A stretch of 64,000 nt of DNA. It comes from Bacteroides pyogenes. GTDB lineage: Bacteria > Bacteroidota > Bacteroidia > Bacteroidales > Bacteroidaceae. The stretch spans positions 18,653 to 82,652 of the forward strand of contig NZ_JACIDI010000015.1 of the NCBI RefSeq assembly GCF_014196225.1. The letters run 5' to 3'. The position numbers were made by a program, and so were the translations under genes. Under the pieces are notes generated by a model that did not search any database, had not been told where the DNA came from, and saw only the letters and a list, made by a program, of their open reading frames with translations. This document shows, piece after piece, positions 28,001 to 36,764 of the stretch; positions within the stretch are counted from its first letter, which is position 1, and the number at the start of each line of letters is the position of its first letter.

Positions 28001-29516
28001 GGACTTTGGAAGCCAAATTGAAATCGCCGTTCAGGTATACGGATCCGTTCGGATCGTTCATTGCCGCCTTCCCGTTAAAACCTCCTTTTTGATATTCGCC
28101 GTCCAGAGTGATGTTTTCGTACTTATAATCGCTGTATTCTACAGAAGACACCAGACCTTTCATTCCAATGGAAGGATATTGGTTTTCCACATGGCGTCCG
28201 TGTACATCCAGGTTCAGTGTCACTTTCCCAAACAACTCATTTCCCAGCAGTTTCCCCAATTCAAAATCTTCAGTCTTCACAGCGCCCGAATAAGAAAAAG
28301 CCTTTTTCTCTTTGTCCGAACTCAGTTTCAAGTCTGTTTTTACGGCTCCAAGACTGGTTTGAAGCAGTCCGTAAGTTACCAAATCGGTAAAGTATCCCGA
28401 TATTTCTCCGCGGAAAGCGATATTTCCCAAATGCTCCAGAAGGGGAGGAACCCCATTGTAATTATCGCTCAGGTTGCGTACCAAAAAACCTACTTCCCGG
28501 GAACTGGCACTCAATTCCGAAAGCTTTCCGAATATGTAAGCGTCTTTGGGATGGGAGAGATCTTGAACAGATACTTCTCCCAAGAGTCTGAATTGCCGGC
28601 CTTCGGCCGTAATCTCCAAATGAGGGCAGGAAAATTGGTCGACTGTACCGTTCACTTCCATGTTCAGCGTCACCGGCTCTTTGAAGTGCGATAATGCGGG
28701 GATAAAAGGAGAAATGTCTTTCGGCGTAATTTGGGAAGGTAAAATACGAAAAGAACAATGAGCCTGCTTAACAAACTGTTCGGCAGTCTTCACCCCGGCG
28801 TACATCAAGTGGATGGTATCCATTCGTAAAGAGCTTTCGGGCAATTCGATGGCAAAATTATCGATACTCATGCGCTTTTTGTTAGCCACCAGCTTCAGGC
28901 TCATCTTCTTCAACGAGAATCCCGAAGCTGCTTCATCCACACTCAAACGCTTTATCCCTACGTTGAGTGAGTCTTTGGTCAAAGCTTTCAATGAAAGGTT
29001 ACCTATGATATTCTGAAATTGAAGATGCCGCGAATTGAATTTTCCGGGTGTTTCGGGCTCCGATAATAAATGATAGGTGACCTTCCCGCGACGGATTAAG
29101 ACGGAATTGATACGAATATCCAACGAACTTTCCCGCTTCACAGTATCTTTAGAAGCAAACGCGTCCAGCACGAATTGGAAATTCGGCGGAGAATCGGGCG
29201 TTTCTTGCCTGAGATTCATGTTAAGACCGAACAGTTGCACACTGCTTATCGAAATTTTTCCTTTGAAAAAAGGGATAAAATCAAATTTGGCCGATAGACG
29301 GGGAATCTTCAGCAGTTCGTTCCCTTTCTGATCGTTCAGTAATACATCGTCAATAATGATCCGGTTCAATAATCCGATATCGATTTTGCCGATGGCAACC
29401 TCCGTGTTGAGAACCTTCGATAGCTCTTTCGATGCAAGCACACTCATGAAACGTTGAATACCCGGTATATTCAACAAAACAATAGTTCCGATATATACTC
29501 CCAGTACAATACCCAC
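25008..29516 (-). CDS. TamB-like translocation and assembly module protein (DUF490)
   Basis: Giant envelope protein of 1502 residues. One N-terminal membrane anchor (IVLGVYIGTIVLLNIPGIQ) precedes a very long, almost purely beta-strand body, which in the AsmA/TamB family forms a hydrophobic groove that carries phospholipids across the periplasm. The last 400 residues hold the TamB DUF490 domain (IVMDPIAGDYITGKGTGNIR, NFNGPPLDANMDIQASYTVN, TNVVGDFEAEWL-like strand, here TNFVGDFEAEWLITRSGDIR). The only standard start nearby is GTG at 29516. The frame stays open 18 codons further upstream, coding a basic stretch (KKRELIRALKRTVRW) usual for such anchors but lacking ATG, GTG or TTG, so the true start is uncertain. 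Divergent from tsaD. Confidence 0.87.
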   Translation of the reverse strand: MGIVLGVYIGTIVLLNIPGIQRFMSVLASKELSKVLNTEVAIGKIDIGLLNRIIIDDVLLNDQKGNELLKIPRLSAKFDFIPFFKGKISISSVQLFGLNMNLRQETPDSPPNFQFVLDAFASKDTVKRESSLDIRINSVLIRRGKVTYHLLSEPETPGKFNSRHLQFQNIIGNLSLKALTKDSLNVGIKRLSVDEAASGFSLKKMSLKLVANKKRMSIDNFAIELPESSLRMDTIHLMYAGVKTAEQFVKQAHCSFRILPSQITPKDISPFIPALSHFKEPVTLNMEVNGTVDQFSCPHLEITAEGRQFRLLGEVSVQDLSHPKDAYIFGKLSELSASSREVGFLVRNLSDNYNGVPPLLEHLGNIAFRGEISGYFTDLVTYGLLQTSLGAVKTDLKLSSDKEKKAFSYSGAVKTEDFELGKLLGNELFGKVTLNLDVHGRHVENQYPSIGMKGLVSSVEYSDYKYENITLDGEYQKGGFNGKAAMNDPNGSVYLNGDFNLASKVPTFNFSAVIDKIRPHELNITSDYADAEFSVKLRANFTGGSVDEMNGEINIDSLEFNAPGKEYFMRNMNIQATRQNNENQLKLTSEFLTASVEGDFQYHTLPASMLNIAGRYIPSLLPPFKHQEKLHNNFRFDIHIYNTDILSAIFNIPLHIHAHSTVKGYFNDAGQRLRVEGYFPRLQYKNDLIESGMILCENPSDNIQIKLRLTNLKEADAVNIALNAQAKEDVVSATFNWGNNATATYSGQLGAVAKFLRTEGEKPLLKAVVDVSPTDIILNDTLWQVHPSQIVADSGRIDVNNFYFSHADRHIRVNGRLSELPADTVKISLKEINLGYVFDIVGISDDVAFGGDATGTAYATGVFKKPVINARLFVKNFSLNQGRLGDADINGGWDNEKRGILLDASIRDMADSPSRVSGIIYPLKPESGLDLNIDAHELNLKFLEYYMSSIANDIKGRGTGKVHFYGKFKGLNLDGAVMTNASMKFDILNTRFAINDTIHLAPTGLTFKNMRIADVEGHQGTMNGYLRFQHFKDLSYRFEIQANNMLVMNTKESPDMPFYGTIYGTGNAMLTGNATQGLDVNVAMTTDRNTSFTYINGNVASAANSQFIKFVDKTLRRVVRDSVQTDDYDDLLLKRQLSEKEQDTDIWLNILADVTPDATVRIVMDPIAGDYITGKGTGNIRTEFYNKGDVKMFGNYRISQGVYKFSLQDVIRKDFVIKDGSTINFNGPPLDANMDIQASYTVNSASLNDLIPDASTVIQQPNVRVNCMMNLSGVLLQPTIKLGIELPNERDEIQSLVRNYISTEEQMNMQILYLLGVGKFYTEDVRRENQNAYVMTSVLSSTLSGQLNNALSRIFETNNWNIGTNLSTGDKGWTDVEFEGILSGQLLNNRLLINGNFGYRDNPLANTNFVGDFEAEWLITRSGDIRLKGYNKTNDRYYTKTNLTTQGVGIMYKKDFNKWSDLFFWNKWKLRNKRKRHEGLQPEMKTDSVASEGAKTKKKRER

Positions 29517-29646
29517 TATCCATCGTACAGTTCTTTTCAGTGCTCTTATAAGTTCTCTTTTTTTATTTTACGACAAAAATATAAAATAGTTCGTTATGAA
29601 TCGTAGTTTTATCATTACTTTTGTGCCGTTTAATAGTTTATGACAT

Positions 29647-30666
29647 ATGAGTACAATTATATTAGGAATAGAATCTTCGTGTGACGATACCTCGGCCGCT
29701 GTCATTAAAGACGGTTATCTGCTGTCGAATGTAGTATCCGGCCAAGCCGTTCACGAAGCTTACGGAGGTGTAGTTCCCGAACTTGCATCCCGGGCGCATC
29801 AGCAAAACATTGTGCCTGTAGTACATGAAGCTTTGAAAAGAGCCGGCGTCAGCAAAGAAGAATTGAGTGCGGTTGCGTTTACACGTGGTCCCGGGCTGAT
29901 GGGTTCGCTATTGGTGGGAGTCTCTTTTGCCAAAGGTTTCGCACGTTCTTTAGGCATCCCCTTGATTGATGTTAACCATCTCACAGGACACGTTTTAGCT
30001 CACTTTATTAAATCGGAAGGCGAAGAAAACAAACATCCCGAACTCCCGTTCCTCTGCCTGTTGGTATCGGGAGGAAACTCCCAAATCATTTTGGTAAAAG
30101 CATACAATGATATGGAGATTCTGGGACAAACAATCGACGACGCGGCAGGAGAGGCCATCGACAAATGTTCTAAAGTGATGGGGCTTGGTTATCCGGGCGG
30201 TCCGATTATCGACAAGCTGGCGCGTCAGGGCAACCCGAAAGCGTTTACATTCAGCAAACCCCATATATCGGGATTGGACTACAGCTTCAGCGGACTGAAA
30301 ACTTCATTCTTGTATTCTCTCCGCGATTGGCTGAAAGAAGACCCCGATTTCATTGAGCATCATAAAGCAGATTTGGCAGCATCGCTCGAAGCTACGGTCG
30401 TAGATATCCTGATGGATAAGCTGAGAAAAGCGGCCAAAGCGTATAAAATCAAGGAAATTGCCGTAGCCGGCGGAGTTTCTGCCAACAATGGATTGCGAAA
30501 CGCCTTTAAAGAACATGCCGAAAAATATGGATGGAATATATTCATCCCAAAATTCAGCTACACGACCGACAATGCTGCAATGATCGCTATTACGGGATAT
30601 TTCAAGTATCTCGATAAAGATTTCTGCTCCATAGATCTTCCTGCATATTCGCGAGTTTGCCTTTAA
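29647..30666 (+). CDS. tsaD: tRNA N6-adenosine threonylcarbamoyltransferase
   Basis: Transfers threonylcarbamoyl from TC-AMP to A37 of ANN-decoding tRNAs (t6A), acting with TsaB and TsaE. The ASKHA fold is full length at 339 residues. The metal-binding pair H111 and H115 lies in VNHLTGHVLAHF, and the nucleotide site includes LLVSGGNSQ, DDAAGEAIDK and AVAGGVSANNGLR. A -7 box TACTTTTG sits at 29616-29623. The tamB-like gene diverges from it, and the downstream cinA is separated by 97 bp. Confidence 0.97.
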   Translation: MSTIILGIESSCDDTSAAVIKDGYLLSNVVSGQAVHEAYGGVVPELASRAHQQNIVPVVHEALKRAGVSKEELSAVAFTRGPGLMGSLLVGVSFAKGFARSLGIPLIDVNHLTGHVLAHFIKSEGEENKHPELPFLCLLVSGGNSQIILVKAYNDMEILGQTIDDAAGEAIDKCSKVMGLGYPGGPIIDKLARQGNPKAFTFSKPHISGLDYSFSGLKTSFLYSLRDWLKEDPDFIEHHKADLAASLEATVVDILMDKLRKAAKAYKIKEIAVAGGVSANNGLRNAFKEHAEKYGWNIFIPKFSYTTDNAAMIAITGYFKYLDKDFCSIDLPAYSRVCL

Positions 30667-30763
30667 AGGCCCGATACACTTAAAACAATATGCCATTGCG
30701 AAAACAATAGAGCGGGAAATATGGATGGTGAAACGGAAAGTGTTAATTAATAAGTAGAAAGTA

Positions 30764-31996
30764 ATGTTTGCCGAAATCATAACAATTGGAGATGAATTGT
30801 TGATAGGACAAGTTGTCGATACCAATTCGGCCTGGATGGGACAGGAGCTGAACAAAATAGGCATAGAAGTATTGCGTATCGTCTCCATACGCGACCGGGA
30901 AGATGAAATAATGGAAGCAATAGATACTGCTTTCAGCAAAGTAAATATTGTTTTGGTGACAGGAGGTCTCGGCCCTACTAAAGACGATATCACTAAACAA
31001 ACTCTTTGCAAATATTTCCATACCGAGTTGGTTTTTAATGAAGAAGTGTTTCAAAACATCAAACGAGTGCTTGCCGGAAAGATTCCGATGAATGCGTTAA
31101 ATAAGAGCCAGGCAATGGTTCCGAAAGAGTGCACGGTCATTAACAATCCGGTGGGGAGCGCCTCCGTAAGCTGGTTCGAAAAGGATGGAAAGGTACTCGT
31201 TTCAATGCCCGGAGTCCCGCAAGAGATGAACGCCGTCATGAAAGAATCCGTATTACCCAAATTGCATAAAAGATTTCATACGGATGTAATCATACACCGG
31301 ACTTTTTTAGTTCAGAACAATCCCGAATCCGTTTTGGCGGAAAAGCTGGATGCATGGGAAAGCGCTTTGCCGGAATGCGTCAAATTGGCTTATCTGCCCA
31401 AACTCGGATTCATTCGTCTTCGCCTGACGGCACGTGGAAAAAACCGGACGGAACTGGAAAAAACATTGGACACGGAGTCGGCAAAACTGAAGAGCATATT
31501 GGATAACGATATTTTCAGTGAAGAAGATATTCCCTTGGAAATAATCGTAGGAGATTTACTAAGGAAAAATAATTTGACCGTCTCCACCGCAGAAAGTTGC
31601 ACGGGAGGGAGTATAGCCGCACGTATAAGCTCTGTGCCGGGTTGTTCGGATTATTTTCGCGGAAGCATAGTGGCTTATTCCAACGATATTAAAAACATGC
31701 TTCTTGGTGTTTCTGCGGAAACATTGAAAAAACATGGGGCCGTAAGCGAGGAAACCGTGACCGAAATGGTAAAAGGCGCGATGAAAGCGATGAAAACGGA
31801 CTGCGCCGTTGCAACTTCCGGCATTGCCGGTCCCGGAGGAGGAACTCCGGAGAAACCGGTAGGCACGATTTGGATCGCCGTTGGTTATAAAAACGAAATT
31901 CGCACTTACAGGCAGGAGACAAATCGCGGAAGAAGCATGAATATGGAAAGAGCAGGCAATAATGCGCTACTTATGCTCAGGGATATGCTCAAATAA
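30764..31996 (+). CDS. cinA: CinA family protein (nicotinamide-nucleotide amidohydrolase type)
   Basis: 410-residue cytosolic protein with two domains. The N-terminal MoaB/MogA-like domain (about 1-170; [33 protein letters not shown]) is the COG1058 pyrophosphatase module, and the C-terminal PncC domain (about 255-410; [40 protein letters not shown]) deamidates NMN to nicotinate mononucleotide in NAD recycling. The name competence/damage-inducible protein is historical; nothing here indicates competence genes. Full length. Confidence 0.94.
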   Translation: MFAEIITIGDELLIGQVVDTNSAWMGQELNKIGIEVLRIVSIRDREDEIMEAIDTAFSKVNIVLVTGGLGPTKDDITKQTLCKYFHTELVFNEEVFQNIKRVLAGKIPMNALNKSQAMVPKECTVINNPVGSASVSWFEKDGKVLVSMPGVPQEMNAVMKESVLPKLHKRFHTDVIIHRTFLVQNNPESVLAEKLDAWESALPECVKLAYLPKLGFIRLRLTARGKNRTELEKTLDTESAKLKSILDNDIFSEEDIPLEIIVGDLLRKNNLTVSTAESCTGGSIAARISSVPGCSDYFRGSIVAYSNDIKNMLLGVSAETLKKHGAVSEETVTEMVKGAMKAMKTDCAVATSGIAGPGGGTPEKPVGTIWIAVGYKNEIRTYRQETNRGRSMNMERAGNNALLMLRDMLK

Positions 31997-32037
31997 AGAA
32001 AAAAGAATACTTGGCTGTGAATTATTTAAAGAAATTC

Positions 32038-32068
32038 TTGTTTTATACGGATAAAAGTGCTTACTTTG
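32038..32068 (+). promoter_or_regulatory. Promoter of the bL28-bL33-bL38 unit
   Basis: TTGT (32038-32041), 19 nt, then TTACTTTG (32061-32068): one mismatch in each Bacteroides box at perfect spacing, about 50 bp before the first gene. Confidence 0.55.
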
Positions 32069-32118
32069 CGTCCTGTTTGAAAGAAGTATAGATATAAAAC
32101 TATAAAAATAAGATAGAA

Positions 32119-32379
32119 ATGTCGAAGATTTGTCAAATTACCGGAAAGAAAGCCATGATTGGCAACAATGTTTCACACTCAAAGAGAAGAACTAAAAGAA
32201 CCTTTGATGTGAACTTGTTTAAGAAGAAGTTCTACTACGTAGAGCAAGACTGTTGGATCAGCCTTAGCATCTGTGCTAACGGACTGCGTATTATCAACAA
32301 AAAAGGTCTGGACGCTGCGCTGACTGAAGCGGTGGCTAAAGGCTATTGTGATTGGAAAAGTATTAAAGTAATCGGCTAA
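32119..32379 (+). CDS. rpmB: 50S ribosomal protein bL28
   Basis: 86-residue large-subunit protein near the E site. The start [20 protein letters not shown] and the basic [17 protein letters not shown] are diagnostic. The usual zinc-binding cysteines of some L28 proteins are absent, as is normal in this phylum. It is first of three small ribosomal-protein genes with short gaps. Confidence 0.97.
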   Translation: MSKICQITGKKAMIGNNVSHSKRRTKRTFDVNLFKKKFYYVEQDCWISLSICANGLRIINKKGLDAALTEAVAKGYCDWKSIKVIG

Positions 32380-32401
32380 AAGGTAGAGGAGAAAACTTAC
32401 A

Positions 32402-32590
32402 ATGGCAAAGAAAGCAAAAGGTAACAGAGTGCAAGTGATTCTGGAATGTACAGAACACAAAGATAGCGGAATGCCGGGAACATCTCGTTATATCACAACA
32501 AAGAACAGAAAAAACACTACCGAAAGACTTGAGTTGAAAAAATACAACCCGATTCTGAAGAGAGTAACAGTACATAAGGAAATTAAATAA
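32402..32590 (+). CDS. rpmG: 50S ribosomal protein bL33
   Basis: 62 residues with the bL33 pattern: [15 protein letters not shown], then [20 protein letters not shown] and [16 protein letters not shown]. Only one cysteine is present, so this is the zinc-free (C-minus) form. It lies between bL28 and bL38, 22 bp after the former. Confidence 0.97.
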   Translation: MAKKAKGNRVQVILECTEHKDSGMPGTSRYITTKNRKNTTERLELKKYNPILKRVTVHKEIK

Positions 32591-32608
32591 TTATAAGAAC
32601 TATCACCC

Positions 32609-32767
32609 ATGGCAAAGAAAACAGTAGCAAGTTTGCACGAAGGAACAAAAGAAGGACGTTCTTATACCAAAGTTATCAAAATGGTGAAATCTCCTAAGAC
32701 CGGAGCATACGTTTTTGATGAACAAATGGTACCGAACGATAAAGTACAAGACTTCTTCAAGAAATAA
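32609..32767 (+). CDS. Ribosomal protein bL38 (DUF4295)
   Basis: A 52-codon gene (MAKKTVASLHEGTKEGRSYT ... VQDFFKK) 18 bp after rpmG. It is highly basic and belongs to the Bacteroidetes-specific DUF4295 family. From memory, the Flavobacterium johnsoniae ribosome structure assigned this family as a large-subunit protein, bL38; I could not check that here. The conserved position behind bL28 and bL33 supports a ribosomal role. A strong terminator follows at once. Confidence 0.88.
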   Translation: MAKKTVASLHEGTKEGRSYTKVIKMVKSPKTGAYVFDEQMVPNDKVQDFFKK

Positions 32768-32796
32768 TTGAAATAGCATCTAAGCTAAATATGTAA

Positions 32797-32833
32797 AATC
32801 CCCCTGCCGATTAGTTGGCAGGGGGATTTTTTA
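32797..32833 (+). terminator. Rho-independent terminator after bL38
   Basis: ATCCCCCTGCC pairs perfectly with GGCAGGGGGAT around an 8-nt loop, followed by six T residues. It separates the ribosomal genes from ftsY. Confidence 0.93.
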
Positions 32834-32865
32834 TTGTATTTTTTTACTTTTCCAATCCTTTATTA

Positions 32866-32873
32866 TATCTTTG
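32866..32873 (+). promoter_or_regulatory. -7 box of the ftsY-rimO-HU unit
   Basis: TATCTTTG matches TAnnTTTG, about 35 bp before the ftsY ATG at 32908 and downstream of the terminator, so ftsY has its own promoter. The -33 region (TTTA at 32843) is only partly consensus. Confidence 0.5.
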
Positions 32874-32907
32874 TAGGCATTATGTATTATACAAATTAAC
32901 TATAAAC

Positions 32908-33867
32908 ATGGGATTATTCGGTTTTTTTTCAAAAGAAAAAAAGGAAACGTTAGATAAAGGATTATCTAAAACCAAAGAGAGCGTATTTGGAAAAATAGCT
33001 CGTGTCGTAGCCGGCAAATCGAAAGTTGATAATGAGGTGTTGGATGACTTGGAAGAGGTATTGATCACCTCTGATGTAGGCGTAGAAACTACGTTGAATA
33101 TTATTAAGCGTATTGAGAAACGTGTGGCGGCGGATAAATATGTGAATACTCAGGAGTTGAATCATATATTACGCGATGAAATAGCTGCTTTGCTTACAGA
33201 AAACAACTCGGGAGAGATAGTTGATTTTGATATGCCGATTGAGAAGAAGCCTTACGTCATCATGGTAGTAGGCGTAAACGGAGTAGGCAAAACAACTACG
33301 ATAGGGAAACTGGCCTATCAGTTTAAAAAAGCCGGTAAATCTGTTTATTTGGGCGCCGCCGATACATTCCGCGCGGCAGCCGTAGAACAGTTGATGATTT
33401 GGGGAGATAGGGTAGGAGTGCCTGTAATCAAGCAAAAGATGGGAGCCGATCCCGCTTCGGTAGCTTTCGATACGCTCAGCTCTGCGGTTGCCAACAGTGC
33501 GGACGTGGTGATAATCGATACTGCCGGGCGGTTGCACAATAAGGTGGGCTTGATGAATGAGTTGACTAAAATCAAGAATGTAATGAAGAAAGTTGTGCCG
33601 GATGCCCCCGACGAGGTGTTGCTGGTATTGGACGGTTCTACCGGACAAAATGCTTTTGAACAGGCGAAACAATTTACTTTGGCAACAGAAGTAACCGCTA
33701 TGGCCATCACGAAATTGGATGGAACGGCTAAAGGAGGAGTTGTGATCGGTATATCCGACCAGTTTAAAATACCGGTAAAATATATCGGATTGGGAGAAGG
33801 AATGGAAGATTTACAGGTTTTCCGTAAAAATGAATTTGTAGACTCCTTGTTTGGTGACAACGCATGA
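32908..33867 (+). CDS. ftsY: Signal recognition particle receptor FtsY
   Basis: SRP GTPase that docks ribosome-SRP complexes to the membrane translocon. The ATG at 32908 (MGLFGFFSKEKKETLDKG) gives 319 residues; an in-frame TTG further upstream lies inside the terminator and is discounted. G1 is GVNGVGKTTT (122-131), followed by DTFRAAAVEQL, DTAGR and TKLDGTAKGG. The acidic N-terminal A domain of E. coli is missing, giving the short membrane-targeting form common in Bacteroidetes. Its stop overlaps the rimO start (ATGA), showing translational coupling. Confidence 0.97.
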   Translation: MGLFGFFSKEKKETLDKGLSKTKESVFGKIARVVAGKSKVDNEVLDDLEEVLITSDVGVETTLNIIKRIEKRVAADKYVNTQELNHILRDEIAALLTENNSGEIVDFDMPIEKKPYVIMVVGVNGVGKTTTIGKLAYQFKKAGKSVYLGAADTFRAAAVEQLMIWGDRVGVPVIKQKMGADPASVAFDTLSSAVANSADVVIIDTAGRLHNKVGLMNELTKIKNVMKKVVPDAPDEVLLVLDGSTGQNAFEQAKQFTLATEVTAMAITKLDGTAKGGVVIGISDQFKIPVKYIGLGEGMEDLQVFRKNEFVDSLFGDNA

Positions 33868-35174
33868 GAAAAAAAGAAATAGATATCATCACATTAGGGT
33901 GTTCTAAAAATTTAGTAGATTCGGAGCAGTTGATGCGACAGCTGCAAGAGGTGGGGTACAATGTTACTCATGATACGGAAAATCCGAAAGGAGAAATAGC
34001 GGTTATCAACACATGCGGCTTTATTGGCGATGCCAAAGAAGAGTCCATTAATATGATTCTGGAGTTTGCTCAAAGAAGGGAAGAGGGAGACTTGAAAAAG
34101 CTGTTTGTAATGGGGTGCCTTTCGGAACGATATCTAAAAGAGTTGGCCGTAGAAATTCCTCAGGTAGATAAATTCTATGGGAAATTCAATTGGAAAGAAT
34201 TACTACACGATCTGGGGAAAGCTTATCATCAAGAACTGCATATCGAGCGTACATTGACTACTCCGAAACATTACGCTTATCTGAAAATTTCAGAGGGATG
34301 CGACCGCAAATGCTCATATTGCGCCATTCCTATCATCACGGGAAAACATGTGTCCAGACCGATGGAAGATATTCTGGATGAAGTGCGCTATCTTGTATCC
34401 CAAGGGGTAAAGGAGTTCCAGGTTATTTCGCAGGAGTTGACTTATTATGGTATCGACCTATATAAGAAGCAAATGCTTCCGGAGTTGATAGAGCGGATTT
34501 CCGACATTCCGGGAGTAGAATGGATTCGTTTGCATTACGCTTATCCGGCACACTTCCCGACAGATTTGTTTCGCGTTATGCGTGAACGAAACAATGTATG
34601 CAAATATATGGATATCGCCCTGCAACACATCAGCGACAACATGCTGAAACTGATGCGTCGCCAAGTGACGAAAGAACAGACATACAGATTGATAGAGCAA
34701 TTTCGCAAAGAGGTACCCGGGATTCATTTACGGACAACTTTAATGGTCGGGCATCCCGGAGAAAGGGAAAAAGATTTTGAAGAACTGAAAGAATTTGTAC
34801 GCAACGCACGATTCGACAGGATGGGAGCTTTTGCTTATTCTGAGGAAGAAGGAACTTACGCTGCCGATCAATATGAGGATTCTATCCCGCAAGAAGTAAA
34901 ACAAGCCCGTTTGGACGAATTGATGGATATCCAGCAACAGATTTCAGCCGAATTAAGCGCACAAAAGATAGGCTCTTGCATGAAAGTCATAATAGACAGG
35001 ATAGAAGGAGACTATTATATCGGACGAACCGAATTCGATTCTCCTGAGGTGGATCCTGAAGTTTTAATCCGGCGCCCCGAAACTGACTTGTGCATCGGTG
35101 GGTTCTATTGGGTAGAAGTTACCGACGCGGATGATTTTGATTTATACGTAAAGATTGCAGATTATCATGAATAA
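33864..35174 (+). CDS. rimO: Ribosomal protein uS12 methylthiotransferase
   Basis: Radical-SAM enzyme that adds a methylthio group to an aspartate of ribosomal protein uS12. The N-terminal MTTase domain has cysteines C13, C51 and C85 for the auxiliary [4Fe-4S] cluster; the radical-SAM triad is C146, C150 and C153 (CDRKCSYCAIPIITG). A TRAM domain closes the protein (QKIGSCMKVIIDRIEGDYYI). 436 residues, full length. It overlaps ftsY by 4 bp and the HU gene by 8 bp, so all are in one operon. Confidence 0.96.
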   Translation: MRKKEIDIITLGCSKNLVDSEQLMRQLQEVGYNVTHDTENPKGEIAVINTCGFIGDAKEESINMILEFAQRREEGDLKKLFVMGCLSERYLKELAVEIPQVDKFYGKFNWKELLHDLGKAYHQELHIERTLTTPKHYAYLKISEGCDRKCSYCAIPIITGKHVSRPMEDILDEVRYLVSQGVKEFQVISQELTYYGIDLYKKQMLPELIERISDIPGVEWIRLHYAYPAHFPTDLFRVMRERNNVCKYMDIALQHISDNMLKLMRRQVTKEQTYRLIEQFRKEVPGIHLRTTLMVGHPGEREKDFEELKEFVRNARFDRMGAFAYSEEEGTYAADQYEDSIPQEVKQARLDELMDIQQQISAELSAQKIGSCMKVIIDRIEGDYYIGRTEFDSPEVDPEVLIRRPETDLCIGGFYWVEVTDADDFDLYVKIADYHE

Positions 35175-35439
35175 TAAGGAGTTCACTTCAGAATTAGCCG
35201 ACAGGCTGGGATATACGACTAAGGACACTACGGACCTGATAACTTCTTTATTGGGGCAAATGACGCAAGAGCTTGAAAAAGGAAACAGTATTTCCATACA
35301 AGGCTTCGGAGCTTTTGAGGTAAAGAAAAAAGGGGAGTACATTTCTGTGAATCCGGTTACGAACCAACGAATATTATTCCCCCCCAAACTGGTGCTCGCA
35401 TACAGGCCGAGCAATATTTTGAAGGATAAGTTTAAATAA
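35167..35439 (+). CDS. HU-family DNA-binding protein
   Basis: 90-residue nucleoid protein of the HU/IHF family, starting at the ATG MNNKEFTSELADRLGY, which overlaps the rimO end by 8 bp. Helices 1-2 are followed by the ISIQGFGAFEVKKKGEY strands with the conserved GxGxF, then the DNA-grasping arm (SVNPVTNQRILFPPKLVLAY) with NPxT, close to the family RNPxT. It is unusually close to a second gene with an HU-like domain (15 bp away) that is attached to a membrane segment and LysM. Confidence 0.93.
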   Translation: MNNKEFTSELADRLGYTTKDTTDLITSLLGQMTQELEKGNSISIQGFGAFEVKKKGEYISVNPVTNQRILFPPKLVLAYRPSNILKDKFK

Positions 35440-35453
35440 TTTTTTCTCCAACT

Positions 35454-36521
35454 ATGAATGAAAGATTGACCATCCAAGATTTTACAGACTTGTTGGCTTC
35501 GAAGCACAATATGACTAAAAAAGATGCTGAAGATTTTGTCAAAGAATTTTTTCTATTGATAGAACAGGCCTTGGAAAATGAAAAATATATAAAAATCAAA
35601 GGCCTGGGAACTTTCAAACTGATAAATGTGGATAGCACGGAAAGTGTTAATGAAAGTACCGGAGAACAGTTTAAGACACAAGAGCATTCTAAAATATCAT
35701 TTACCCCGGACACTAATTTAAAAGAAGCGATCAACAAACCTTTCGCTCATTTTGAAACAGTGATATTAAATGAAAATACATTACTGGAAGATACGCCAAC
35801 GGATGAAATAGCAGCAGAGGAAGAGGATACAGAAGAAGAAAACTTAGCAGACATTGAAAATTATCCAAAAAAAGAACAAATAAACACGGAAAACCTCATT
35901 ACAGAAACCATTCCTGCTAAAGAAGATAATCATAAAGAAATGAAAAAGGAGGAATTTGCAAAGAACGAAGACAAAACAGATGAATGTGCAAAGCTTGAGA
36001 GTTTGTCAAAAAGTGACACTCATCAACAAAGGAAATCCTATATTTATTACTTGACAGTCGGCATCGTTGCTATTCTGTTGCTATGCGGAGGAGTTGTTTT
36101 CTTCGTTTACTACCCTGATATATTTCCTCCCTCGCCAAGAAAGGAATCAATTGACTTGCCAATAAACGCCGGTTCGGCTCTGTTACCGGAACAAATAACC
36201 GATACTGTTGCGAAAAAAGACACAATATCGGAAGTTGCGCAAGAACTGAAAGATGAAGTGCGACATAGACAAACTGTGGAATCAAAAGAGCAAGCAAATC
36301 CTGTAAATGTGTACTCCGAATCTGTTGTATACCAAATAACCGGCACTAAAACAAGGTATACAATTCAGAAAGGGGAAACTCTGACAAAGGTTTCGTTACG
36401 CTTCTTTGGCACCAAGGCAATGTGGCCTTATATTGTAAAACACAATTCGGATGTAATAAAGGATCCTGACAATGTACCTTTTGGTACAACGATTAAAATT
36501 CCGGAACTAATTGAAAAATAA
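35454..36521 (+). CDS. HU-domain protein with membrane segment and LysM domain
   Basis: 355-residue fusion. Residues 1-95 form an HU-like domain (MNERLTIQDFTDLLASKHNM, KIKGLGTFKLI with GxGTF, and a diverged arm ending at NKPFAHF). About 105-190 is an acidic, charged, low-complexity linker. A hydrophobic helix spans 196-220 (YIYYLTVGIVAILLLCGG and on), with basic residues before it, predicting an N-in/C-out orientation. Residues 301-352 are a LysM domain (YTIQKGETLTKVSLRFFG, WPYIVKHNSDVI, PFGTTIKIPEL). DNA-binding in the cytoplasm and peptidoglycan-binding in the periplasm would tether the nucleoid to the wall; this is inferred from domains only. The arm is weaker than in canonical HU. Confidence 0.87.
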   Translation: MNERLTIQDFTDLLASKHNMTKKDAEDFVKEFFLLIEQALENEKYIKIKGLGTFKLINVDSTESVNESTGEQFKTQEHSKISFTPDTNLKEAINKPFAHFETVILNENTLLEDTPTDEIAAEEEDTEEENLADIENYPKKEQINTENLITETIPAKEDNHKEMKKEEFAKNEDKTDECAKLESLSKSDTHQQRKSYIYYLTVGIVAILLLCGGVVFFVYYPDIFPPSPRKESIDLPINAGSALLPEQITDTVAKKDTISEVAQELKDEVRHRQTVESKEQANPVNVYSESVVYQITGTKTRYTIQKGETLTKVSLRFFGTKAMWPYIVKHNSDVIKDPDNVPFGTTIKIPELIEK

Positions 36522-36652
36522 GAAACGAATTTACATGTAAAACAGTTTATGGTATAGGAAGCGGGCAATTCAGATAAAATGTTATGCAAGTACAAAACAA
36601 TATGAAAGTACCTTAATCTAAAGATTTTACATTGTTTTTTAATAAAAATTAG

Positions 36653-36683
36653 TTGCGATGGTTAATTATATAGCTTACATTTG
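36653..36683 (+). promoter_or_regulatory. Promoter of the moxR-bat operon
   Basis: TTGC (36653-36656), 19 nt, then TACATTTG (36676-36683): an exact -7 box at perfect spacing, 82 bp before the moxR ATG, leaving a leader of about 75 nt. Confidence 0.6.
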
Positions 36684-36764
36684 GGAGCAAAATAAAAAGC
36701 TGTGATTAGAATGGCTTAACAATTAAAATAAACGAGAATTCAATAATAAAACATTTAAGGATTT

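Noticed and set aside
27600..28694. 364-codon open frame on the plus strand
   Set aside because: It is antisense to the TamB-like gene, has no family resemblance or upstream signals, and arises from codon bias of the real gene.
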